Below the pieces are notes generated by a model. The model had not been told where the DNA came from. It saw nothing but the letters and a program-made list of their open reading frames with translations, and did not search any database. A stretch of DNA of 64,000 nucleotides, from assembly GCA_900114885.1 (NCBI GenBank), contig FOUN01000014.1:17973-81972 (forward strand), read 5' to 3'. Below are positions 9,354-17,520 of the stretch, piece after piece. A program made the position numbers and the translations under genes. The DNA is from Psychrobacillus psychrodurans. GTDB lineage: Bacteria; Bacillota; Bacilli; Bacillales_A; Planococcaceae. The number at the start of each line of letters is the position of its first letter. Position 1 is the stretch's first letter.

Positions 9354-10277
9354 GTGGATTACGTAATTCAGACTAGTGGATTAACGAAAAAGCTAAAAGG
9401 AAAAACAATAATTTCTGATATAAATTTGCATGTAAAAAAGGGGGAAATTTATGGGTTTTTAGGGCGAAATGGAACAGGTAAAACAACGATTATGAAAATG
9501 TTGACTGGAATAACAACTCCTACTAGTGGGGAAGTATTATTGTTTAATCAAAAGTTGACAGAAGAAACGAAAACAGTTTTAAAGCGTGTGGGGAGCGTTA
9601 TAGAATATCCAATCTTCTATGAGCATTTAACAGCGATAGAAAATATGAAATTGCATGGAGAATACTTAGGGTTTTATGATGAGAAAGAGATTAATGACGC
9701 TTTAGATATGGTACAGCTGAAAGATACCGAAGACAAAACCGTCAAGGACTTTTCACTGGGGATGAAGCAACGATTAGGAATTGCGAGAGCTATCGTCATG
9801 AAACCAGAACTAATTATTCTCGATGAGCCGACAAATGGTCTAGATCCAATCGGTATTAAGGATATACGAAACTTAATCTTAATGTTAAATAGAGAGTATG
9901 GAATAACTTTTTTACTTTCCAGTCATATTCTTGGAGAAATGGAACAGGTTGTCGATAGGGTAGGAGTCATTAATAATGGTAAATTGTTGAACGAAGTTAC
10001 TTTAGCAGATATTCGTAAGAAACGAACGGAGTATATAGAACTGATGACCCCGAATATGGAAAAAGCACTCTATTTACTCGAAAGTAATTTCCAAATTTCC
10101 AATTTCAAAATGGTTACTAATAATCGAATTCGTATATATGACTTAACCCATTCACAAAAGACTATTTCCAAAATGTTAATACTTCATGATGTGGAAATTG
10201 AAGAAATACAAAAACACACGAGTTCTTTGGAAGACTACTTTTACGAGCAGGTAAATGGGGGTGGCAAACTTGATTAA
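9354..10277 (+). CDS. ycbN: ABC transporter ATP-binding protein, YcbN/BcrA-like
   Basis: A 307-residue ATPase with Walker A GRNGTGKTT (about residues 37-45), signature F-S-L-G-M-K-Q-R-L near 131, Walker B L-I-I-L-D-E-P near 152 and a switch histidine in L-L-S-S-H-I-L-G. A roughly 80-residue C-terminal extension is usual for lantibiotic/bacitracin self-protection ATPases (BcrA, LanF, YcbN). The GTG 9354 start lies six bases behind GGGAGGG. It pairs with the overlapping permease gene. The system likely removes a peptide antibiotic from the membrane and is presumably under the YcbL-like regulator just upstream. Confidence 0.93.
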   Translation: MDYVIQTSGLTKKLKGKTIISDINLHVKKGEIYGFLGRNGTGKTTIMKMLTGITTPTSGEVLLFNQKLTEETKTVLKRVGSVIEYPIFYEHLTAIENMKLHGEYLGFYDEKEINDALDMVQLKDTEDKTVKDFSLGMKQRLGIARAIVMKPELIILDEPTNGLDPIGIKDIRNLILMLNREYGITFLLSSHILGEMEQVVDRVGVINNGKLLNEVTLADIRKKRTEYIELMTPNMEKALYLLESNFQISNFKMVTNNRIRIYDLTHSQKTISKMLILHDVEIEEIQKHTSSLEDYFYEQVNGGGKLD

Positions 10278-10947
10278 ACTTATTCTCTTAGAAGGAAAAA
10301 AGTTGAAGCGACATATAATAATTGGAGAAGTGATAATCTACTGGATTGCCCTCATGTTTTTACCGTTACTCTTTATAAAACAAGTTAGTGCAGATTTTGG
10401 TAATAGCTTTACAACAGTAATGGAGCTTAATAAGGCAATTCAAACAGGGCTAATTCTCTTCGGGGCTTCTCTTATAAATCAGGTGTTTATTGATGAATAT
10501 AAAAATAAAACCATCTCTCTTGCATACAGTTATCCTATCAATAGAAAACAACTCTTTACAGCAAAAATTCTCTTTATAGCTCTTCTTGTTTTCCTCGTTA
10601 CAATTATTTCCTATACACTGACAGCGGTTTCTACTTATTTAATTGACCAAGTACACCCTTTTATTATGGGAGAATTTAATCCAGATGATATACTTCTCTA
10701 TTTCAAGGACATGATAATTCGATCTTTTCAGATTACAGTTATTAGTTTTATACCTCTCTATTTCCTAGGTATATGGAAAAGACTCACTATTCCAACTGTA
10801 CTTTGTGCAATATTAATCATGCAATTACTTAACTTCGCTCCGATGCTTAATCTGAATCTCGACCTTTTAATAGTATTACTTTTCTTATTAGGAGGACTTA
10901 GCATAATTCTCTCGATTTTCAAGGTGAAGAAGGTAGGGGAAATTTAA
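10255..10947 (+). CDS. ycbO: ABC-2 type permease, YcbO/BcrB-like
   Basis: A hydrophobic protein of about 230 residues with six predicted membrane segments and the early F-I-D-E-Y-K-N-K-T-I motif that is typical of BcrB/LanE-type permeases. It overlaps the ATPase gene by 23 bases, which implies translational coupling. The start is uncertain: ATG 10255 lacks a good ribosome site, whereas GGGGTGG lies before a TTG at 10270, which would give 225 residues. The length matches YcbO. Together with the ATPase it would form a bacitracin- or lantibiotic-type resistance exporter. Confidence 0.88.
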   Translation: MGVANLIKLILLEGKKLKRHIIIGEVIIYWIALMFLPLLFIKQVSADFGNSFTTVMELNKAIQTGLILFGASLINQVFIDEYKNKTISLAYSYPINRKQLFTAKILFIALLVFLVTIISYTLTAVSTYLIDQVHPFIMGEFNPDDILLYFKDMIIRSFQITVISFIPLYFLGIWKRLTIPTVLCAILIMQLLNFAPMLNLNLDLLIVLLFLLGGLSIILSIFKVKKVGEI

Positions 10948-10990
10948 GTGCGTCGAAGTATGGGAAAAGAATAATAGAATATGGAAAAGT

Positions 10991-11027
10991 GGCTTTCTAC
11001 TTTGAAAATAGTAGGAAGTCTCTTTTC
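10991..11027 (+). terminator. Rho-independent terminator after the ycbNO-like pair
   Basis: The stem GGCTTTCTAC / GTAGGAAGTC, with G-T pairs, is followed by TCTTTT. The 310-base gap up to the lipoprotein gene holds this hairpin, a second one at 11088 and promoter-like sequence, and no gene that I can see. Confidence 0.7.
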
Positions 11028-11087
11028 ATATAGCAGCAGGTCTATCCAAAGCTTACTGAAATCGATTGAAACAGGTTTCGTTTAAAG

Positions 11088-11121
11088 AACCGGGTATTAT
11101 TTTACTTACCTGGTTTTTCTT
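11088..11121 (+). terminator. Second terminator-like hairpin
   Basis: The arms AACC-GGTA and TACC-GGTT are followed by TTTCTT. It may be a back-up terminator or the end of a short unidentified transcript. Confidence 0.55.
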
Positions 11122-11257
11122 ATTTTTAATTTGGGAAATCGTTAAGTTGCAAAATTGTAATGTAAACGTCATCTAAAGAGAAGGCTAAAGATAAGGTTAC
11201 CTCCTATAATAAAGTCAATAGCAAGGAAGAGTAAAAATGAAAAGGAGCTAATCAAAA

Positions 11258-11842
11258 ATGAAAAAATTACTAATTGTATTTCTAACTACTCTTATAGTTG
11301 CGTCAATATTAACAGGATGTAATATGTTTGCAAAAGCAAATGGAGTAATTCTCTATGGGGAAGAACAACAAATTATCGATTCTTTGGAGCGAGAGAAGGA
11401 TGATTTAGCAAAGGAAGATCAGTACAAGATTAAGGTTATGGAAAATGGTGGACAACAAATCATCGTCCTAACAGATGAAACAGTACAAGCCCTTGTAAAG
11501 AAAAAGTTAATAAAAGAAATAACAAATCAAGAAAAAGGGAAAACAAAAGCAATTTCATCTCTTCCGAAAGTAGCTGAAGGCGAGGGAATACTTTTTGCAA
11601 AGAAAGAGCCAGCAGCACTTAACTTAGAAGGCAAGGATTTAAATGTAGAATATGAGGGGAATTTGATTATTGGAGAGGGAAGAGCCTATGGCGACATGTT
11701 TCTAATCGTAAATGATGCTGATTTCGATTCGATAAAAGGAACAGAAAAAATGATGGCTTTACTTGAGTATGATAAAGATCCAAGTGCAGACGGATTAGAT
11801 TATGATGTAGAAAAGACACAACTTGTCAGAATTCAAGAATAA
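11258..11842 (+). CDS. Putative lipoprotein of unknown function (perhaps BA_5634-like)
   Basis: A 194-residue protein with a lipoprotein signal peptide: M-K-K start, hydrophobic core, and a lipobox L-T-G-C with the lipidated cysteine at about residue 21. The remainder is hydrophilic and charged and has no motif that I recognise. It has its own AAAGGAG ribosome site and is followed by a strong terminator, so it is monocistronic. The overall pattern resembles lipoproteins annotated in Bacillus as the BA_5634 family, but I hold that only loosely. It would be anchored on the outer face of the membrane. Confidence 0.75.
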   Translation: MKKLLIVFLTTLIVASILTGCNMFAKANGVILYGEEQQIIDSLEREKDDLAKEDQYKIKVMENGGQQIIVLTDETVQALVKKKLIKEITNQEKGKTKAISSLPKVAEGEGILFAKKEPAALNLEGKDLNVEYEGNLIIGEGRAYGDMFLIVNDADFDSIKGTEKMMALLEYDKDPSADGLDYDVEKTQLVRIQE

Positions 11843-11850
11843 GTTAAGTA

Positions 11851-11884
11851 GGGACTGTCCATATACATGGGCAGTCCTTTTTTA
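11851..11884 (+). terminator. Rho-independent terminator
   Basis: The stem GGACTGTCC / GGGCAGTCC with an eight-base loop is followed by TTTTTT, directly after the lipoprotein gene. Confidence 0.88.
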
Positions 11885-11972
11885 AAAAGATAAGAAATTG
11901 TATAAAAATGTTCTGTGAACACTGGATTCGTAGGGCTTTAAAGAACGAATATTCTTGTGATTTACGCTTATG

Positions 11973-12097
11973 TGGACGCTTTCCGTGGGCGAGCCGAGCC
12001 CGAGCCTTCTCGTATGCTACGCTACCTGTGGGATCTTGACTTTTTCGCTTCTCCAGCTTGAGTCGCAGAAAGTAAAATTTCGTTGTACTAGCGTCCA
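11973..12097. repeat. Dispersed palindromic intergenic repeat, copy 1
   Basis: A more GC-rich segment bounded by the inverted ends TGGACGCT and AGCGTCCA. The interior has the pattern CTTTCCGTGGGCGAGCC and CTTGACTTTTTCGCTTCTCC, which I recognise as a degenerate copy of a repeat scattered between genes in Bacillus-group genomes. No coding potential is visible in the gap from 11885 to 12407. Confidence 0.65.
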
Positions 12098-12181
12098 GTT
12101 CAATATTACTGATTTCAAGTACACGATAAAATAGTAAGTACTATTGACTTCAATTATATCCGTTTACTTCAAGCGTACATG

Positions 12182-12283
12182 GTTGATTGGAGCGTATGTA
12201 GGAGACTCCAGTGAGAACAGCGCGAGCAAAAGACCCAGGATGGATCGAAGCGAAGGAAGCGTCCGCCCTTCGCTACAATCAAC
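12182..12283. repeat. Dispersed palindromic intergenic repeat, copy 2 (opposite orientation)
   Basis: It is bounded by GTTGATTGGAGCG and CGCTACAATCAAC, the inverted ends of a well-known Bacillus-group intergenic repeat, and contains GGAAGCGTCCGCC. Relative to copy 1 the GGACGCTT core is on the other strand, so the pair is arranged head to head around a spacer of about 85 bases. Confidence 0.7.
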
Positions 12284-12407
12284 AGTATATCTATGTTTCT
12301 GTTGAGAGAGGACTGAGCATCTTTTCTTATTGGATATTTGCGATAAAAAAGGAAATACCTACCTAAATGTAGTATATATACTAATAACCATGAAGGGGGA
12401 GTTACAG

Positions 12408-12863
12408 ATGTATCATTATTTTGAAGGGCTCGTTATTAGGGAAGGAACCATGGGTATTCCTGCTGAAAGCGTAGAAGAACTTTTTAAAGATGCCGGATGG
12501 AGTAATCATACGCCAGATTGGCAGAAAGAAAAATTTACGCTTATATTTGAAAACTCCACATGGGCATATACTGTTTGGGATGATGAAAAAATGATTGGGA
12601 TGGTAAGAGTCATTTCCGATCAGATAATGGCAGCAAACATTATGGACTTAGTAGTGCATTCAGATTATCAAGGGAAAGGTATTGGCCGAAAGCTTGTGGA
12701 ATTATGTGTTCAAAAGTTGCCTCATGGAGATTGGTTTGCCCATACATCAGCAAATAATTTTAGTTTTTATGAGAAATGTGGCTTTGAGGTAAAGGATTTA
12801 AGCCAACAAGGAACCTGTAGTTATTATGGGTATATACAGGCTAGAAAAGATGGACATAGATAA
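12408..12863 (+). CDS. GNAT family N-acetyltransferase
   Basis: A 151-residue protein with the acetyl-CoA binding motif A: D-L-V-V-H-x-x-Y-Q-G-K-G-I-G-R-K-L, followed by a C-terminal F-Y-E-K-C-G-F motif. The start is ATG 12408, set by GGGGGAG six bases upstream. The open frame extends back to 12330 but has no ribosome site there. It stands ahead of an alpha/beta hydrolase and a second GNAT gene in the same direction with short gaps. The substrate is unknown; it may be a small-molecule amine. Confidence 0.88.
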   Translation: MYHYFEGLVIREGTMGIPAESVEELFKDAGWSNHTPDWQKEKFTLIFENSTWAYTVWDDEKMIGMVRVISDQIMAANIMDLVVHSDYQGKGIGRKLVELCVQKLPHGDWFAHTSANNFSFYEKCGFEVKDLSQQGTCSYYGYIQARKDGHR

Positions 12864-12895
12864 TATAAGGAGTATAGACGAAGGAGTTTTTCTAT

Positions 12896-13564
12896 ATGAA
12901 GTATATAAATTCAAGTGTTACTGGATTCAAAGGTATGAAGATACCATATACGATGCATGGGAGAACGGACTGCGCAAAGGATTTAGTAATCTTTTTTCCA
13001 GGTTCAAATTATACGGTAAATAGCCCTATATTTCACTTTTTAGGTGAAATGATATTTAAACAGTCTGTACATATTTTAGAAGTCAATTTTCCATACAAGG
13101 ATGAATTTTATGATGATTTAAGTCAGGAAGATTTATACAAAGCGGTCATAACGGATGCAAAAACGGTGATAGATAAGGTTCTTGAATCTCACTCCTATGA
13201 AAACTATATATTTATCGGCAAATCAATTGGAACAATAGCAATGAGCTCTGAGTTAAATCGAAAAATTTTTAAACGTGCGAAGGGAGTATGGTTAACGCCA
13301 CTAATAAATAGAACCGAAATATTAAATGTGATAAGTGAAACCTCAAATAAAGGATTATGCATACTTGGAGATAAAGATAAAATTTATTCTGAGAAAAGAT
13401 GGGGCATAATAGAGAAGAATCAGCATATTACAGCGAGACTAATACCAAATGCAAATCACAGACTAGAAGATGATGAAGATTTTTATAAATCCTTTGATAT
13501 ATTAAAAAGTATCATAACTGATATAGAAGACTTTTTATTAAGGGAAGTGATAAGTAATGAGTGA
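12896..13564 (+). CDS. Alpha/beta hydrolase-fold protein
   Basis: A 222-residue protein with the features of a small alpha/beta hydrolase: a nucleophile elbow G-K-S-I-G-T near residue 105, a later G-D-K-D segment that would supply the acid, and a C-terminal N-A-N-H-R-L-E segment with the catalytic histidine. There is no signal peptide, so it is cytoplasmic. It overlaps the following small gene by eight bases, which suggests cotranslation. The exact reaction (esterase, lipase-like or other) cannot be inferred. Confidence 0.75.
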   Translation: MKYINSSVTGFKGMKIPYTMHGRTDCAKDLVIFFPGSNYTVNSPIFHFLGEMIFKQSVHILEVNFPYKDEFYDDLSQEDLYKAVITDAKTVIDKVLESHSYENYIFIGKSIGTIAMSSELNRKIFKRAKGVWLTPLINRTEILNVISETSNKGLCILGDKDKIYSEKRWGIIEKNQHITARLIPNANHRLEDDEDFYKSFDILKSIITDIEDFLLREVISNE

Positions 13565-13751
13565 ACGGTGGGAAACTAAAAAGAAAATTAGGAAGAACCG
13601 TAGAAAATATAGTGATCGATACACATTTGGTGACTTTATGTTTGAGGTTTTCTTTTGGATACCAGAATTGCTTTTCCTTCCTTTCCGTATGATTTTCTGG
13701 TTAGTTAGAGGAGTAGGAAGATTGATATGGAATCTGTTTGATGGTATATAA
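13557..13751 (+). CDS. Small basic membrane-associated protein, function unknown
   Basis: A 64-residue protein. A strongly basic N terminus (K-K-K-I-R-K-N-R-R-K) is followed by a long aromatic, hydrophobic segment rich in F, W and L (about residues 27-60), with W-L-V-R-G-V-G-R near the end. It probably lies on or across the membrane. It overlaps the hydrolase gene (ATGAGTGA), so the two are likely translated together. I do not recognise the family. Confidence 0.65.
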   Translation: MSERWETKKKIRKNRRKYSDRYTFGDFMFEVFFWIPELLFLPFRMIFWLVRGVGRLIWNLFDGI

Positions 13752-13778
13752 TAGGGTTTAAAGTAAGGAGTGATGTAT

Positions 13779-14222
13779 ATGTGGAATTATATGGCCTTTG
13801 AAGAGTTAAGTCCTTTGGAGTTACAACGTATTTATAAAGAGAGAGTGGCTGTTTTTGTAGTGGAGCAGAATTGCCCATATCCAGAAGTAGACGATTTGGA
13901 CCTAATAAGCGCACATATTTTTAAAGAGGAAAATAATGAATTATGTGCATACATGCGTGTGTTTCCAGAAGAGGATAATATCCATATTGGGAGAGTACTA
14001 GTGGCCGGGAATTATCGTAAATCTGGATTAGGGAGAGAGCTTGTAGCGAGGGGACTGGAATATATAGAAACAATTTATCCAGGAATGCCTATCTATGCAC
14101 AGGCTCAAGCGCATTTGGAAGAATTTTATCGATCCTTTGGTTTTGAAACAGTGTCGGAAGTATATTTAGAAGATAATATTCCGCATATTGATATGATAAT
14201 CCCGGCTAGAGAAATAGAATAG
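13779..14222 (+). CDS. ElaA-like GNAT N-acetyltransferase
   Basis: A 147-residue enzyme with the ElaA-type features R-V-A-V-F-V-V-E-Q-N-C-P-Y-P-E-V-D-D-x-D near the N terminus, a G-R-V-x-V-x-x-x-Y-R-x-x-G-L-G-R-E-L acetyl-CoA loop, and A-Q-A-x-L-x-x-F-Y-x-x-F-G-F near the end. The start is ATG 13779, eight bases after AAGGAG; the upstream GTG and ATG codons overlap or crowd that site. It is the last gene of the 12.4-14.2 kb run and is followed by a terminator. The family is clear; the natural substrate is not known. Confidence 0.9.
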   Translation: MWNYMAFEELSPLELQRIYKERVAVFVVEQNCPYPEVDDLDLISAHIFKEENNELCAYMRVFPEEDNIHIGRVLVAGNYRKSGLGRELVARGLEYIETIYPGMPIYAQAQAHLEEFYRSFGFETVSEVYLEDNIPHIDMIIPAREIE

Positions 14223-14237
14223 CAATTCTACATAAGT

Positions 14238-14270
14238 AAAACGGCTCCTTTCTAATTAGGGGCCGTTTTT
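14238..14270 (+). terminator. Rho-independent terminator
   Basis: The stem AAAACGGC-CC / GG-GCCGTTTTT lies just after the ElaA-like gene. Confidence 0.88.
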
Positions 14271-14284
14271 ATAAGGAAAATCTC

Positions 14285-14380
14285 AAATCGCAATTTGCAG
14301 TTCGAGAATCGCAACTCCACAACCCTAAATCGCAACATCGCACCCTCAAATAGCAAGTTCCGAGTCGAGAATCGCAAGCT
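14285..14380. repeat. Cluster of degenerate short direct repeats (ATCGCAA)
   Basis: The motif ATCGCAA or a one-base variant recurs at least five times in about 95 bases (for example AAATCGCAA, GAATCGCAA, AAATAGCAA, GAATCGCAA) with irregular 10-20 base spacing. It lies between a terminator and the convergent HxlR gene and is not coding. Confidence 0.55.
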
Positions 14381-14387
14381 AACCTGC

Positions 14388-14732
14388 TTATAGTTGTCCT
14401 TTTTTCGTTTTATGAAGAGTATGTGCTGTACCCCATTCGTGCATGGCTACCAAAATGGGTTCTAAGCTTTCTCCATACTCACTAATGGAATATTCTACTT
14501 TCGGCGGAACCTGAGCATAGACATTACGCGTAATGATATCTTCTTCCTCTAACTCTCGCAGCTGTTTTGTTAGCATTTTTTGAGTGATGCCAGGTACTCT
14601 ACGTTTTAAATCACTGAATCTTTTTGTACCTTCTTGTAAAAGGATTAATAAAATAATTGGTTTCCATTTTCCGACTAGAATACCTAAAGCATCGTCCACT
14701 TTGCAAAGCTCTGGTTGCATATCCATATCCAC
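14388..14732 (-). CDS. HxlR-family (YodB-like) winged-helix regulator
   Basis: A 114-residue HxlR protein: C-x-V-D-x-A-L-x-x-x-x-G-K-W-K, then R-F-S-D-L-K-R, I-T-Q-K-M-L-T-K-Q-L-R-E-L-E and P-P-K-V-E-Y-S-x-S-E-Y-G. A single cysteine near the N terminus sits where the redox-sensing Cys of YodB and HypR lies. The start is GTG 14732 with GAGGAG eight bases upstream; ATG 14726 is possible. It is divergent from a flavin-dependent oxidoreductase gene, and the gap holds TATACTATA-like dyads, so it likely represses that gene and itself and may respond to reactive electrophiles. Confidence 0.92.
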   Translation of the reverse strand: MDMDMQPELCKVDDALGILVGKWKPIILLILLQEGTKRFSDLKRRVPGITQKMLTKQLRELEEEDIITRNVYAQVPPKVEYSISEYGESLEPILVAMHEWGTAHTLHKTKKGQL

Positions 14733-14875
14733 AGTATAGTCTCCTCACAGTTAGTATCATTATGTATACTATACCACTTTTTTGTGCGTACTTACGGAAA
14801 GAGAATTTCAATACTATACTGCTATATGAGAAGTAATGATTTTATAGAATCTATTTATACAGAAGGGTGAGGTTA

Positions 14876-15931
14876 ATGGAAAAATACCGTATTGATCAAA
14901 GAAAAGGTTTAGAATTTGGGTTATATACATTAGGAGATCATATGCCGAATCCTCATACAGGAGAACGTATTACTGCAACGCAGCGCCTACATGAAATTAT
15001 TGAATTGGCAAAGCTAGCAGAACAGGCTGGAATAGATTTCTTCAGTGTTGGGGAAAGTCATCAGGAATATTTTGCAACACAAGCCCACACAGTTGTTTTA
15101 GCTGCAATTGCACAAGCAACTAGTACAATAAAAATTGCGAGTTCATCATCAATTATAAGTACGTCAGATCCAGTGCGAGTCTATGAAGACTTTGCAACAA
15201 TAGATTTGCTGTCCAAGGGACGAGCAGAGATCGTAGCTGGACGTGCATCTAGAATAGGGCTTTTTGAGTTGTTAGGATACGATGTTCGATATTACGAGGA
15301 GCTATACGAAGAAAAGTTCGATTTATTACTAATGATTAACCAAGAAAATGTCGTCAATTGGAATGGACAATTCCGTGCACCACTAAAAGATGCAAGCGTC
15401 ATACCACGTCCGCAGGGAGGCTCTTTACCTATTTGGCGTGCAGTAGGTGGGCATCCTGCAAGTGCGATTAAGGCAGGGAATGCTGGTGTACCAATGTTCT
15501 TAGCTACTTTAGGGGGACCTGTCTCCTCTTTTAAACGCTCCATTGAAGCATATAGAGATGCGGCTAAAAGGAGTGGCTTTGATCCTTCTAAACTTCCAGT
15601 TGCTACAGCGGGTTTCTTTTACGCAGCGGAAACGACGCAACAGGCACAAAACGAATACTATCCTTATATCAATGAAGGAATGAAATTATCGAATGGCAGT
15701 GGTTATCCAAAAGATGCATTTGCTTTAGGGGCAGATCCGCACAATGTCATGAATATCGGAAGTCCACAGCAAATTATCGAAAAAATTCTATATCAGCATG
15801 AAGTATTTGGTCATCAAAGATATATTGGACAAATGGATTTTGGAGGCGTACCTTTCGATAAACTTATGAAGAATATTGAACTCATCGGCAATGAAATTTT
15901 ACCTGCTATTAAAAAATATACAGCTAAATAG
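14876..15931 (+). CDS. LLM-class (luciferase-like) flavin-dependent oxidoreductase
   Basis: A 351-residue bacterial-luciferase-fold enzyme that would use FMNH2 or F420-like flavin. It shows the L-x-E-Q-A-G-I-D-F-F-S-V-G-E-S-H strand, the S-x-S-x-I-I-S-T-S-D-P-V-R-V-Y-E-D-F-A-T-I-D segment and G-R-A-E-I-V-A-G-R-A-S. The start is ATG 14876 after GGTGAGG. It is divergent from the HxlR regulator gene, an arrangement typical for monooxygenases induced by quinones or other electrophiles. The substrate is unknown. The protein is cytoplasmic and of full family length. Confidence 0.92.
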   Translation: MEKYRIDQRKGLEFGLYTLGDHMPNPHTGERITATQRLHEIIELAKLAEQAGIDFFSVGESHQEYFATQAHTVVLAAIAQATSTIKIASSSSIISTSDPVRVYEDFATIDLLSKGRAEIVAGRASRIGLFELLGYDVRYYEELYEEKFDLLLMINQENVVNWNGQFRAPLKDASVIPRPQGGSLPIWRAVGGHPASAIKAGNAGVPMFLATLGGPVSSFKRSIEAYRDAAKRSGFDPSKLPVATAGFFYAAETTQQAQNEYYPYINEGMKLSNGSGYPKDAFALGADPHNVMNIGSPQQIIEKILYQHEVFGHQRYIGQMDFGGVPFDKLMKNIELIGNEILPAIKKYTAK

Positions 15932-15999
15932 TATTTATTGAATAGTAAAAAAATATATGGTAAAATGAAATTCACTTTAAAGAACGGGAGGTTTTCCTT

Positions 16000-16044
16000 T
16001 TGACAGCATCTATGAGACTTAGAATCCAAGCTTTGAACCGTTAA
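16000..16044 (+). CDS. ErmD/MefA-type macrolide-sensing leader peptide
   Basis: A 14-codon ORF starting at TTG 16000, nine bases after GGGAGG, encodes MTASMRLRIQALNR. From memory, the ErmD/ErmK leader is MTHSMRLRFPTLNQ and the streptococcal mef leader is MTASMRLR. The shared M-R-L-R is the R-x-R arrest motif at which macrolide-bound ribosomes stall. The ORF is followed by a strong terminator and then a Mef-like efflux gene. This is a drug-responsive attenuator as far as sequence can show, and activity in this organism is inferred. Confidence 0.88.
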   Translation: MTASMRLRIQALNR

Positions 16045-16128
16045 TTGAATAGGATCAAGGGCTCTGCACTAGTGTGGAGTAAATGGGATTAGTCTGTCTT
16101 TTTGGGAAAACTTTATTTTACGTTTATC

Positions 16129-16158
16129 AAAAAAGAGGGGAAATCTGCCCTCTTTTTT
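16129..16158 (+). terminator. Attenuator terminator upstream of the Mef-like gene
   Basis: The perfect stem AAAAAAGAGGG / CCCTCTTTTTT has an eight-base loop. It lies 85 bases after the leader ORF and about 95 bases before the efflux gene, where a leader-peptide-controlled terminator is expected. Ribosome stalling in the leader would favour an alternative fold. Confidence 0.88.
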
Positions 16159-16253
16159 GTTGTCTAAAAATAGTTATATACTTAATCTTTTTCGACTCGA
16201 GCAAAAAAGACCTTACCATTTACTTTTCAAGCAGAAATATTTAAGAAAAGGTC

Positions 16254-17513
16254 GTGAAGAAGATGAATACAGAGTTTGAAAATTGGAAAAGGAATATTAT
16301 TATCTTTTTAAGCAGTCAAACGATATCGCTATTTGGTTCGTCGTTGGTCCAATACGCGATTATGTGGCATGTAACACTTACTACTAAATCTGGAATGATG
16401 ATGACACTGTTTATATTATGTGGATTCATTCCTACCTTTATTTTATCTCCATTTGCTGGAGTTTGGGCAGATCGCTACAATCGAAAGATGCTCATAATTT
16501 TATCTGATGGCCTAATTGCTACAGCAACTCTCGTAATGGCAATTGTCTTTTTAATGGGATACGATGCTATTTGGCTCCTGTTTGCTATGGCGGCTGTTCG
16601 AGCTATAGGAACCGGTATTCAAGGACCAGCCGTGGGGGCTATTTTGCCACAAATTGTTCCAGAGGATAAACTTACGAAGGTAAGCGGAACTAACGGAAGT
16701 ATACAGGCGATTATAATGTTTGTGTCGCCTATGGTGAGTGCAGCATTGCTGACGATGACTACGTTAGAAATAATTTTCTTTGTAGATGTTGTCACTGCAG
16801 CTATAGCAATCGCAACTTTGCTCGTGTTTTTGAAAATTCCAGCACATGCGAAGGCATCTATGCAACAAACGACTAGCTATCTTGCTGATTTTAAAGAAGG
16901 TTTATCATATATAAATAACCATGCATTTTTAAAGAAATTCTTTTTGTTTTTTGCGTTATTTTTCATTCTGATGGCACCAGCTGCATTTTTAACTCCACTA
17001 CAAGTGACACGTAGCTTTGGGGATGATGTATGGCGATTAACTGCCATTGAAATTGCCTTTTCTATTGGTATGATGGCAGGGGGAGCTATTATTGCATCTT
17101 GGGGTGGCTTTGCCAACAAAGTGCATACGATGACACTCGCCAGTGTTGTCATGGGAGTTTGTACGATTGCCTTAGGTGTGATGCCGATCTTTTGGGCTTA
17201 CTTACTTTTCATGGGGCTATTCGGAGTATCCATGCCAGTGTTCAATACACCAACTACAGTACTAATTCAGGAACGTGTTGAAGGTGATTACCTTGGGAGA
17301 ATATTTGGTGTGTTTGGGATGATAGCTACTTCTATGATGCCGATTGGGATGCTCATCTTCGGACCCATGGCAGATATCGTGAGAGTAGAATGGATATTAC
17401 TAGGCACAGGAATACTTATGTTGATACTGGGACTGTTATTAGGGAGAAATAAAGTACTATTAAAGGCAGGAGAACCTGTTGTGGTCCAAGAGTCAGTCGA
17501 TTTAAATAATTAA
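16254..17513 (+). CDS. Mef-like MFS efflux transporter (macrolide efflux candidate)
   Basis: A 419-residue MFS protein with twelve hydrophobic segments and Mef-type features: N-terminal N-W-K-R-N, S-Q-x-I-S-L-F-G-S-x-L-V-Q, the loop-2 motif G-V-W-A-D-R-Y-N-R-K, G-T-G-I-Q-G-P-A-V-G-A-I-L-P-Q-I-V-P and, near the C terminus, L-G-R-I-F-G. The start is GTG 16254 or ATG 16263; AAAAGG lies close to the first. The upstream leader peptide of the ErmD/MefA type argues that the substrate is a macrolide or a related ribosome-targeting drug. Expression is probably controlled by transcription attenuation. Confidence 0.88.
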   Translation: MKKMNTEFENWKRNIIIFLSSQTISLFGSSLVQYAIMWHVTLTTKSGMMMTLFILCGFIPTFILSPFAGVWADRYNRKMLIILSDGLIATATLVMAIVFLMGYDAIWLLFAMAAVRAIGTGIQGPAVGAILPQIVPEDKLTKVSGTNGSIQAIIMFVSPMVSAALLTMTTLEIIFFVDVVTAAIAIATLLVFLKIPAHAKASMQQTTSYLADFKEGLSYINNHAFLKKFFLFFALFFILMAPAAFLTPLQVTRSFGDDVWRLTAIEIAFSIGMMAGGAIIASWGGFANKVHTMTLASVVMGVCTIALGVMPIFWAYLLFMGLFGVSMPVFNTPTTVLIQERVEGDYLGRIFGVFGMIATSMMPIGMLIFGPMADIVRVEWILLGTGILMLILGLLLGRNKVLLKAGEPVVVQESVDLNN

Positions 17514-17520
17514 AAATTAT

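Noticed and set aside
12826..13023. 65-codon open frame between GNAT and hydrolase genes
   Set aside because: It overlaps both real genes in another frame and lacks translation signals of its own.
14285..14380. CRISPR array
   Set aside because: Repeat units are only about 7-9 bases, degenerate and irregularly spaced, and no cas genes are near.
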